Of a stretch of 64,000 nt of DNA, positions 55,571 to 64,000 are shown piece after piece; the first letter of the stretch is position 1, and each line of letters starts with the position of its first letter. Source of the DNA: Grifola frondosa (taxonomy: Eukaryota; Basidiomycota; Agaricomycetes; Polyporales; Grifolaceae). The notes beneath the pieces were generated by a model. The model saw only the letters and a program-made list of their open reading frames with translations. It did not search any database and was not told the DNA's origin. The position numbers and the translations under genes were made by a program. The stretch is taken from the NCBI GenBank assembly GCA_001683735.1, contig LUGG01000024.1, positions 248,001 through 312,000 on the forward strand. Reading direction: 5' to 3'.

Positions 55571-56037
55571 TGATACGATGGCCCTAACTACACAGATCAA
55601 ATCGTTTTCGCATTTCGAACCTCTGATGATCACCCAGGAGCTACACTCTATTTCAATAGGATCGCACCTGCGATTACGTCATCGCAGGTCATCTGAACAA
55701 TAACTCTACGCCTCGTTGCGATGCGCAGCAAGCCGAGCATCACCTACCGATACTTCACATACTCAATGTTCACGTGATACATCATATTCGAATTCAAATT
55801 CACCTCATGGCGACGTGCGACGTGTCAAAAACACTTGCGATCCAATTGTTCGGTGTCCTACATGCGTATACCTGGCGGATCACACACGTCGAACTTGATC
55901 CCAGTCCTTTCGGCTCTTACCCAGTCTCTGATTACTTCCATAACTGATTTAGCTATGCCACGTGACTCCACACGTCAATGCGACATCGCGATTATTGTCT
56001 ATGGCGCATCCCGGACCGTACTACCGGTGCGACACGT
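55571..56037 (+). repeat. 3' LTR of element A, truncated by insertion of element B
   Basis: Matches 46307-46772 from TGATACGATGGCCC to GGTGCGACACGT, then stops exactly where the family B LTR begins (TGTCGTGAG at 56038). Confidence 0.8.
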
Positions 56038-58227
56038 TGTCGTGAGTATGTGGTGTGAGATAGTAACCACTGTATAAAACGATCTCGATAATCACCAGAC
56101 CAAAATAGAAAAAAATCTATCTGTGGCAGGGCGAAATATACGCGAAGGGAATCGAGGTATGAAATCAATTTTATACTGCACCAAGCTTGACGGGTTTTTC
56201 CTGCTTTCCCAGTTATAGGCCTGGCCGAATCCGTTGGGGGTGTTATCACAATCACGAAGGTAGGTACGATCCCAAGTGAATGTTTAACGATGATACGATG
56301 ATGACTTGCCCGGTACGTTTGTCACTTCTACCTCTCCTCGATATGTCTCCTGTTCTTCTGCTGATGCTCCCTCCGAGGAAGACTTCTCTTTCCCTGTCCT
56401 ATCAACAGTCAACCTTGCCCACCTCTGTATGGGGTTGCTGCACTGCTGTGACCTGGAAACTGGGGACCAAGACTTCAACCTTGCCCACCTCTGTTGTGGG
56501 GTTTCCTGAAGTGATGTCCGGACTGTGGTAAGCAAGTCAACTGACTATGACTGCTTCTGGCTGTGAGACTTTGAGAGTAGAAATCTGGTGTGATTTGGTA
56601 TGGAGTGAAGTGGGGTGGTGGGGATACAGAATGGTATCCTTGCCGCCTTGGAGGTCCTCCTTGTTAGGGAAGTGCTGTGTCTGTGTGGCTGAGTGTGTAC
56701 ACCTATGTGCACACCTGTGATGACGTGAGATATCCCTGTGATACCTCAGTCAAGTGATCTAGTCTGCTGAGTCTGGGGGGAATCTGGAGGGTGATCCAAA
56801 TTCCAGTGGAGACTGTGTTTCTGGCTGCTGCTGGTGGATCCAGTTCTGATTCCAGTTCTTTGGATCCAATTCTATTGCCCTCTCTAAGGCAAGAAAGGAG
56901 CTCTTTATATACCTTTTGAGAGGGCCCAGAATTCTCCCCGGACTCTTCTTCTCAGACTGTTCCAGCACTTTCCGGGAGGCTCCAAGCACAAGAAACCATG
57001 GTAACTACTGTGCTAGAATCTTCCAGTCCTTTCCAAAGTGTTTTCCTGAATGTTCCAGCTGCATCTCCCTGCACTGCCTCTCTGACTTCCTCCAATCAGA
57101 GCTCTCCTAGGTCACCCGGCCCTCAGATTTGCATAGCTTTAGTAAGGCTCTTACAAATCTGGGGCAGGGGATTACAAACCCAAGGTGCCCTTTTCTCCAT
57201 TTCAAGGACCTTTCTCTCACAGAGTACATAGCCTTGAAGACTTTGTCATCCATTTGAGATATTCCCTGACTAATGGAGGTCCTCTACCTTATAAATTTGC
57301 ACAGCCTTAGTAAGGCAATCACAAATCTAGGGTAGGGCCCTTACAAATCTGGGGGAGTTAGTCTGCCACTTTGAGAAGCACATGGTCTATGGTTCCAGGG
57401 CTGTGAGTCTCCTGAAGGCTGTTCTACATCACTCAGGTGGCTTTGGCTGTGTATCCCTGTGACCATTGCCATGCTTCTCTTTTCAAAGGCTGTACAGACT
57501 TTCCCAGGACTCTGCCTTTCTTCCAGTCCCTTCCAGAATTTGCTAACTGATCTTCTTCTTCCTGTTTCCGCGATGTCCTGCTGTGTCCAACTCCTTGTCT
57601 CCTGACTTTCCTGCACCTGATTCTTTCCCGCACTCCTTTTCCTCATGACCCTCCATGCTTTCCCATCCCATCCTACTTGATTTAACGATGGTTGTCGTCG
57701 TTTACAAGCGGGTGAAGAGGGTAAATCATGGATTCCGGCTTCGTCATCTCGTTATCCGGACTGACAGCGTATAGGGAATATCGCCACCAGGTCATTGCAT
57801 AGGAGACGAGCGAATGCTGAACGTACTCGTATCGTACTGCGAAACCAATGGTGCAGGTGCCGTCGATGTGAGAAAGGGCGAGGAATATTCGTGTTTCCTG
57901 GTACTGGATGATGTGGTCGATATGGCCCGTGAACGTAATTCCGGATCGATCTGTGAGGTGCACGAATCCGGACAGTGGCATGAGGTCGAATCCGGTGGCG
58001 AGTGTGTCGTATAATAGGATGGGGAACCGAGGATCGATTAATGGGGCACCATGGCATGCGTCGATTGGGTGGGATTGGGTGGAGATTTGACATGATTGAT
58101 GATGTCTAAACTCGATCCCGATGGTGGCCTTCGTGTGCTGTGCATATTACGGCACTCGGTTGACTTGGTTGCCAAAGATGGTTATTTTTGGCCCTGTCCA
58201 GGTACCAACCACGTTTGGTGCGTGACA
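56038..58227 (-). repeat. 3' LTR of gypsy element B
   Basis: On minus it starts TGTCACGCACCAAACG (58227), right after the purine-rich GTGGGGCGGA, and ends CTCACGACA (56038). It is the inverted partner of the solo LTR at 50517-52709, with only occasional differences noticed, several of them CG to TG. The 137-codon LTR frame seen in the other copy is shifted here near 58030-58045 by a 2-bp difference. Confidence 0.85.
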
Positions 58228-58377
58228 TCCGCCCCACAGTCGATCCAACCGTCCTCGGTTGTCCAACTTCTCGTCAGGTTCTGTATTGGCTTCTGGTCCT
58301 CTGGCTGACTGGCCAGCTGTCCTCGGGATCTGTGACATCATCGAGTCCCTGATCCTCATCGCTGGATTCTTCATCGG

Positions 58378-59965
58378 CTATTCCTGTCTGGTCTTCTTCG
58401 TCTGGTGAGTCCTTTCCTGCTCCAGATCTTCAAGATTATCCATCGTCGGATGGTATGCTAGAAGTCTGAATGCAGCGACTCCTTCTCGAACTACATCTCC
58501 ATTGAGTTCCTTGAGAATATACGATCCTCCAGCCGTTTGCCTAACCACTTCAAATGGTCCTAGGTATCGCGGCTTGTGTTTTCGATTCATCTCTCGTTCT
58601 ATTTGAGAATTACGCTGCAGGACTAGGTCACCTGGCTGGTAGCTTTCTCTGAACAAGCGATGAGCGAACCGATGCTCAAACTGCTCTTTTGAGGCTAACC
58701 GAGACTTGGTGAGAGCTTGTCTGCTCTGGCCACATCCTCCGGTCGCCTTTCCAACTGTCTGATGCGTAATGCTAGGAGTTCTTCTGGAGGCATGTTCTTG
58801 CGGAACCCTTCCACCATGAAGGTAGCTTCTCGCAAGTCCATAGGAAATACTGGGTGCACTCCATGCAGAAGGTAATAAGGGCTATATCCTGTGGCTCGCC
58901 TAACTGTGACTCGATCGGCAAACAGTGCATGCGGTAGCAGTTCTGGCCAACGAGAGATATTGCCTTGGCATGCTTTCACCAGGGCTTCGCGAATAATGAA
59001 ATGTCCACGCTCCACAACTCCATTGGCTGATGAGTTATATGCAGAGATTCGCACCTGGGGAATGTTATAGCGTCTGGCCAATCTCTCGAATGCTCCCTTT
59101 GTCTCGGATCCATTATCCGTGGTTACTTGACCAACTGCTCCGTATCGGCAAATAATCTGTTCCCAAAAGAATCTGGCACTGCCTCTGAGGATGTACTGTT
59201 TAGCGCTCTTCCTTCTGTGACTCCTGACAAATCATCTCGACATGCAACAATGCAGGTTTTTCTTCCTACAGTTGGCATGAACATGATGTCCAGGTACACT
59301 TTCGTGAACAAGGTTGCAGGCGCCGAGATCCGGGGTGGTATGGCTACTTTCTTGACACTCCGAATCTGGCATTCCCTGCAAGCCTGGACATACTGCCGCA
59401 CATCGGATCGATAGAAGGGCCAGAAGAATCGGAGCTTGACTGTTTCGAAGGTAGAAAACTCTCCTCGATGCCCCAATTCATCATGTGCTTGCTTCAAAAT
59501 CGATAACCTCTCTTTCGCTTCCAACACTACTCTGGTCGGGATTCCATTCTCTTGTTTTCGGAAGAGAAGGTCATCCTTCAGAAAGTAGTGTCGACATTTT
59601 CGAAGGAAGCGTGTTCTTGCTGCTGTTTTGTCAAACTCGGGCAAATCAAAGGTTTCTAAGAAATCCCTGATCTGGCGGAGTCGGACGTCCTGGCTGGTTG
59701 TGGTCGATATGAACACCTGATTCTGTGGTTCGTCTTCTTCGGCATATGGTCCATAAATCTGTCTCCTGTTGCTGCTGGTTGGAAACCCTAAGAATAAGGC
59801 TATGTTGTCCAACCACTCGTCGTCTTCTTCGTCTATCTCTTCTCCTTCTCCGAGAGCTCGCCTAGACAGGGCATCTGGTCCCTGATGCTTGGCTGCTGGT
59901 ACATGTATCAGTTTGAAACTGAACAGTAGGATCCCCTGGATCCACCGATTGATTGTGTAGGTTTG
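58378..59965 (-). pseudogene. Gypsy element B pol fragment: RNase H end, integrase, chromo-like end
   Basis: Reading on minus from 59965: INRWIQGILLFSFKLIHVPA and GPDALSRR close the RNase H domain. The H2C2 zinc module follows (HDELGHRGEFSTFETVKLRF, FFWPFYRSDVRQYVQACREC), then the integrase core with LDIMFMPTVGRKTC, VTTDNGSETKG and NSSANGVVERGHF (D, D and E of the catalytic triad present). The C-terminal end has GDLVLQRNSQIEREMNRKHK, PRYLGPFEVVRQ. Two one-base losses break the frame (about 59175 in the core, about 58717 after RRPEDVARAD). Reverse transcriptase and gag are absent: the element stops abruptly at about 59965. Confidence 0.88.
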
Positions 59966-60062
59966 ATGATGATGATGAGTACTTGTGTGGGTGCAAAATA
60001 TGGGAGGGTCTGGGCTTTTTTAGTTTAGTGTCTTTGTGGACTCGTCTGGAATGAGAAATCCA
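59966..60062. other. Junction sequence beyond the truncated gypsy B
   Basis: ATGATGATGATGAG next to the break is a small ATG-triplet run; sequence beyond it is unrelated to pol. Confidence 0.4.
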
Positions 60063-60763
60063 TCATTGACTCCTTCTTCTAGCTGCTTCCTCCGCACGTT
60101 TCTTCACAGTCCTTTTCTTCATCATCATGACTCGAAGGGATTCTGAATCCCGTCGCACAGATCTCCACATGGGCCTTTGACTAGGTCGATGCTTCTTCTG
60201 CCATGCCCGTTTTCCTGTTGCGCTGCCTAGTTGAGGAGTTGGGGCTGGAGCATATAGTCCATCCTCCAATTCCTCTTCTGCTGTATCTGTTTGTCTGCTG
60301 TCCACTAGAACCTTGGTAGATTCTTTATCAACTGTCTCTGCATGTAGATCATCTGATGGAGTAAATGATTGGGAAAGAGGGTGCTCATAGAAGGTGCTGT
60401 CCATGTTCATCAAAAGTTTGTAATTGGAAAGATGCGTCAATTGCCTCGGATCTGGACTTGGTCATGTACGTCCTGTTCCAATGACTTGAAAGATGTCGGA
60501 ATTGGGTGCAGAAGCTGATGAAGTTGTAGGCCAACGTTAAACGTGGTCCTCAATCTCTCCTTTACCCAGTTCCGCTTCAATCTCCGTCCGGTCGTCAACA
60601 TTTTTGCTATCGTTTCTTTCCTAGTACGAGGCTTCTGAGAACGATAGATTTCCCAATTAGCACTTCTCTTTTCCATCTTCTCCATGGCCTTCATCAGCCT
60701 TTCTGTAAATGCCCGTCGCATGACCGGATTCTGTAGAATCGCATTCAAAGCTGCTGGAGTCAT
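60063..60763 (-). CDS. Unassigned basic protein, possibly retroelement gag-like, frame-broken
   Basis: Starts MTPAALNAILQNPVMRRAFT (ATG 60763), then KAMEKMEKRSANWEIYRSQK and KRNWVKERLRTTFNVGLQLH; a second frame overlaps at 60440 and continues LSNYKLLMNMDSTFYEHPLS, an acidic DTAEEELEDGLYAPAPTPQ and a very basic end KKRTVKKRAEEAARRRSQ. The two frames join only with a shift near 60437. A TATA-like TCTATATAAA lies at 60821-60830 on minus, about 60 bp upstream. I do not recognise the family. Its place next to a gypsy fragment on the same strand makes gag of a related element plausible. Confidence 0.35.
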
Positions 60764-60820
60764 GCTCAGCAGAATAGTCAAAGGGGATAGTGAGTTGATT
60801 TTATCCTAAAATCCTCTCCC

Positions 60821-60830
60821 TTTATATAGA
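60821..60830 (-). promoter_or_regulatory. TATA-like box upstream of the 60763 ORF
   Basis: TCTATATAAAGGGAGAGGAT (minus) precedes the start codon by about 60 bp, a normal distance for a fungal or LTR promoter. Confidence 0.45.
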
Positions 60831-61668
60831 CTTTCTTCCTGCTGAGTAATACTCGTAGTCAGCAACTTTGTGGCTATGCCTGCCTTACAAATTCCTTCTG
60901 GATCCTTCCAGCAGGAACCAGGTTTAGCAGCTAGGCTGTGTGGTGACTCATGCTATGTCTCCACACCGTGTGCTCAAGCTATGCTATACCCTAGTTACCT
61001 GTGGCTGTCCTCTGCTGTCCATGCATCCTGTGTCATTTTCCTGTCTCCTGATCAAATATCAGGGTTCTAGGAAATTTCTGGGGAATTCTAGGCCACAGTT
61101 GCTCATTTCTCTCAGAAATGTGCGATTTTTCCGACCTGAATATCGGATAGATCGCTTCGCAAACTGTTCCGTTGAATTCTACGCCCCAAAAAACGTCTGG
61201 CATGTCTGCGCTTGAAATGTCTCATGGTCCTGCGGCTCGGTTTTTTGAATATCCGTGCTGCAGGAGCCTGCATTTCCTTGAAGTCCTCTGCTCACGTGAC
61301 CGTAAAGTCGCGCGACGCGTCCTCTTGGGCGCTTTTCCTGCTTGTCCTAGACTGGGGTTTCGATAGCGCGCGTCATTTCAGACGCTGGCATCTACTCCCT
61401 CAGTACTTGTGACCTGTGACGTTACCCAGGCGCGCCAATTCGAGCGCTCGGGTTGGGTCCTGCCATTCTGCATGCGCGCTTGTGACTCTAATCAGTCACG
61501 CGCATTGCTGGCTTGACCGTTACGTCCATTGCTTGCAGACTCCGGTCTGCCTCTAATCTGCCTCTATCGCCGATACCCTCTGGCTCGACTTCCTCCTCCT
61601 CTCTCTCTCCCTGCTGCTGCTGCTCTGGTTGTCTGTCTGTCTGTCATGTCCTCCTGCTCATCCCTTGG
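60831..61668. other. Region without supported gene, CpG-rich to the right
   Basis: 60831-61100 resembles LTR-like non-coding sequence; from about 61260 CpG density rises (CGCGACGCG, GGCGCGCC). No domain found. Confidence 0.35.
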
Positions 61669-63515
61669 CTAGACGACGTACGCCTCGTCGGCGACGCTCT
61701 GCGCTCGGTGAGTCTCTGTGTCCTCGGCGTCGTCTCTGTCGGCGATCGCTCGATCCTGCTCCTCAGCTCGTCGGGCGCGCTCTGCCCCGACTCTATCCCT
61801 CTCGCTCTGCCATCTCAGGAGTTCGCTCCGAAACTCCTTCCAATCCGTCATATCTCGCGGACGATGGAGGCGAACGTCTTGCCCACGGCGCTCGGGCTAC
61901 CTGCGCGCGATACGAAGTCACGCGGCGTGTCGGGAGCGGGGTCGGGCTATCTCGTTGAGCAACCCTACGGGTGCCTCGAGTTCTGGTACGTCCTCTTCCT
62001 TCCTCATCCGCGAGTGCTCCTGCTGATCCATCATCAGCAGAGCCATCTCTGTCCATCTCCTCTACGGGTTCTATCCCGTCTGCTGCTGCTCGGGCTCGTT
62101 CAGTTCGAGCGCTGTCAACGACTGCAGGATATGATCCATCGTTCGGGGGCTGCTGGGTGCGTCGTTTCGAGTTGCTTCCTTACTACTGATTCTGTTGCCT
62201 CCTTTCCAGGCTTTTTGTACCTTCTAGGGACCCTTTCTATCCTCGCGCGCACTCTGTGCTCGCGAACGACAGGCTGGATTCGAAGATTCGTACAATACAG
62301 ACATCAGACTGGGTGCTTCTCGAATCACGCGGCTCATCCTTCCCCTTCACATTCCTTGGATCTTCCTGGTCTCTCCGCCGCCAATCCTTCCGTACAACGC
62401 TCGCTTGAATGACGTGACGAGTGCCTTAACGAAGCGTCTCTCGTTAGACCCCCATTCCTCCACCGGTATCCCTAGCAGCGCGTCAAGATTCTCGCGCTCG
62501 GCGGTTTGCAACACCAGCGCTGAATCAGACGGTACGTGCTTCGATCCCGAGGAAGTTAGGTCGGCTAACAGACGTTTCTTCAGCATGCGGCGACGATTAA
62601 AGAGGCGGAACGTACGGCGCGGTTCGCGATAGTCTACGCGCGGCATCGGGCGCAGAACACGCTCTTCTTTACCGGCCATACGCTGCTCCAGGTCGCTGAG
62701 GGATGTAAGCGGCGACATCTGTCGGAGCTCCTCCGACGCACGGTTCTCGACAGCTGTCTCGCTGCTCGAGTATCCGCGCGGCGGTCCCTTTGGTTTCCGC
62801 GGACGCAGTCTCTCCGTCAACACCCTCCAGCCGGCAACTTCTTCTTCTACCAGCTCGGGCAGTGTCTCCTCTCTCTCGCCATCCTTCATCTCCACATCAC
62901 TCGTGAGCTTGCGGCGGCGCGCTTCCTCTTCACTGTCCGTCACTGCTTCCTCGACGACCGTCTCGAGGTACTCGATCCCATCATCCATCGACATAGCGTC
63001 TGCGAGCTCGGCGGCGGTGCAGGCGGCGTCGGTGACTGTGGCATATACTGTGGAGAGGCCGGGTACGCTAACTCGGGCCACCCTCCAAACGGTCTCGCTG
63101 CTGGCGGACGGGCCACGAGAAGCGAGGCGACAAGCGCGCTCTCCCGTCTCTCGTTCCCTCCGCTACGTCTTCCTGCGGGGTCCGAGTTTCTGCGCATCGC
63201 AGGAACCTCTGGACATCCGCGTGGGGCGTCCGGTGTTTCATCAATAAGAAGCACACCGTCCCCTCTGATCACATCAACTGGAGTCCTGAACTCGACATTG
63301 CGTACCACGAAGGCTCGAACCTGAGCGTCGGGCCTCGGGGTAGGCATGGCGGCGATATTCCAGGGTGCTTCGACGTTCGGGAGGTCATAGGCTTCGTTCA
63401 CGATGAGCGCTGACCTTCCGACCCAGCGAAGAGATGGCGTTCGAAGGAGCCTGAGGTGGAAGTCGCGAATCCGCTCCCAGCGCGTTGCGGGAGCCGGCGT
63501 CGCGACAGAGGCCAT
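61669..63515 (-). CDS. Unassigned protein, probably mobile-element associated
   Basis: The likely start is MASVATPAPATRWERIRDFH (63515), preceded by a TATA box (63578-63585, TATAAAAG on minus). It continues RTPSLRWVGRSALIVNEAYD, EFRTPVDVIRGDGVLLIDET and ARPFGG, where the frame changes at CCC 63081-63083; with one base added it continues ARVSVPGLSTVYATVTDAAC. Later pieces are acidic/charged: EEAVTDSEEEARRRKLTSDV, GYSSSETAVENRASEELRQM, and basic RRTFRLFNRRRMLKKRLLAD. Further left on the same strand WKEFRSELLRWQSERDRVGA with a charged coiled-coil may be a last exon ending at 61669; the link from 62347 to it is uncertain. No family recognised. High CpG and position beside gypsy fragments suggest a transposon or gag-like protein. 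Confidence 0.4.
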
Positions 63516-63577
63516 GGCTCTATAGAGGGGAGGACCCATGGTGAGCCTGCTACTTTTCCAGCTCATACTGCTGCTGG

Positions 63578-63585
63578 CTTTTATA
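63578..63585 (-). promoter_or_regulatory. TATA box upstream of the 63515 ORF
   Basis: TATAAAAG on minus, 40-65 bp upstream of two candidate ATGs (63539, 63515). An ATG at 63566 is probably too close to be the start. Confidence 0.45.
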
Positions 63586-64000
63586 CTCCTCCAGGTCCCC
63601 TATGTTTTCCTCTATGTTTCCATCCTCTCCATCTACAGCAGCTTCCTTTTCGGGCGACTCTCTTCACTCGTGATCGGGATCTGTCCTGGTACCCGGGGCA
63701 TATCCCGCGGTTCTTCCATCAGACTCGGACTGTGATGCTCTGGCCCTCCTACTTCCTGCGAGACGCCGCGGCATCGAATTTCGCCTTATTCGGGCAAATT
63801 CTGTGCTGCGCGCTGCCTCGCTCGCGGAGCTGTAGGTCCGCCGAGTGCATTTTCGGAGGTAAGCAGCCGAGTTCCATACTCTGACTCTTCCTTCCGATCC
63901 GCTGACCATCTCTTCTAGTCTCTAGGCCGCGTCGCGCGCCATGGCCTATTGTCCATGCGCTTCTGTGCGGCGCTTCCTTTCCGGCATCCGCGCGCACTTT
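63586..64000. other. Window end, nothing supported
   Basis: Open frames on both strands without domain. It may be the upstream or LTR part of the element that carries the 63515 gene. Confidence 0.35.

Larger units (their letters stand above)
46307..56037 (+). mobile_element. Ty3/gypsy LTR retrotransposon A, decayed and interrupted
   Basis: Same-orientation LTRs at 46307 and 55571 enclose gag remnants with a CCHC knuckle (about 48960-49000), a DPGS retropepsin (50045), a nested solo LTR (50517-52709), a short acidic pol end (52718-52868), an antisense gene (53543-55333) and a polypurine tract just before the 3' LTR. Reverse transcriptase, RNase H and integrase of this element are missing. Numerous stops and frame changes show that it is dead. 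GCGA and TCGC words look unusually frequent through its own sequence, but not in the nested LTR. Confidence 0.75.

Noticed and set aside
50517..58227. Large inverted repeat as a palindromic amplification or a foldback transposon
   Set aside because: The arms have LTR ends (TGTCAC...ACGACA), a purine tract and pol on one side, and GCGCG flanks on the other; two independent LTR insertions explain it better.
61513..62412. 299-codon plus-strand open frame, the longest on that strand in the region
   Set aside because: It lies opposite charged coiled-coil-like minus-strand frames, is rich in Cys/Leu/Ser low-complexity typical of antisense shadows, and has no domain.
1..64000. tRNA, rRNA and riboswitch genes
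   Set aside because: No GGTTCGANNCC-type T-arm with matching acceptor stem, no rRNA-like blocks and no thiamine-type riboswitch core was found by reading both strands.

Overview
The window is nuclear DNA of a filamentous basidiomycete, most likely an agaricomycete. Genes are dense and cut by many short introns, mostly about 45-65 nt. Their products are ordinary fungal housekeeping proteins mixed with families typical of mushroom-forming fungi: arrestin-like proteins, GH28, UstYa/DUF3328, a seven-helix membrane family, F-box-like proteins and Ty3/gypsy elements. No rRNA, tRNA or CRISPR was seen.

Layout. 1-4.5 kb: the 3' part of a short-chain dehydrogenase, then a divergent pair of mitochondrial genes (mL45/Mba1-like and MIX17/CHCHD2). 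4.5-10 kb: gene-poor. 10-33.9 kb: conserved core genes: arrestin-like, VPS16, SPX-EXS phosphate transporter (SYG1/XPR1), GH28, LSM8, MAT2B-like, a small unknown, SEC2 Rab-GEF, SPP2 spliceosome factor and an F-box-like protein. 34-44 kb: accessory, with a cytochrome P450, a seven-helix membrane protein, a UstYa-type oxidase, a tiny membrane protein ending in an LPRPDP motif, a secreted repeat protein and a Cys-rich single-pass membrane protein. 44-64 kb: mobile DNA: a terminal-inverted-repeat element of about 1 kb, a decayed Ty3/gypsy element holding an antisense gene, a solo LTR nested inside it, a second gypsy element inserted into its 3' LTR, and two unassigned ORF units with TATA boxes.

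The most interesting locus is 38.9-41.9 kb. A UstYa-family gene lies about 1.5 kb from a gene for a signal-peptide protein made of six 18-19-residue repeats. Each repeat is encoded by its own exon, and every intron is phase 1. Together with the intervening small membrane protein this resembles a dikaritin-like RiPP locus (ustiloxin, phomopsin and epichloecyclin are the known examples), but with an unfamiliar precursor that lacks Kex2 dibasic sites between repeats. It is proposed as a candidate new system; the chemistry is inference.

A second theme is technical. At least ten conserved reading frames (MIX17, arrestin, VPS16 twice, SYG1, the seven-helix protein, gypsy protease, integrase and others) each need one extra base, and the five clearest cases sit beside C4/G4 runs. 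No clear one-base insertion was found. This points to systematic base loss in the assembly and matters for anyone calling pseudogenes here.
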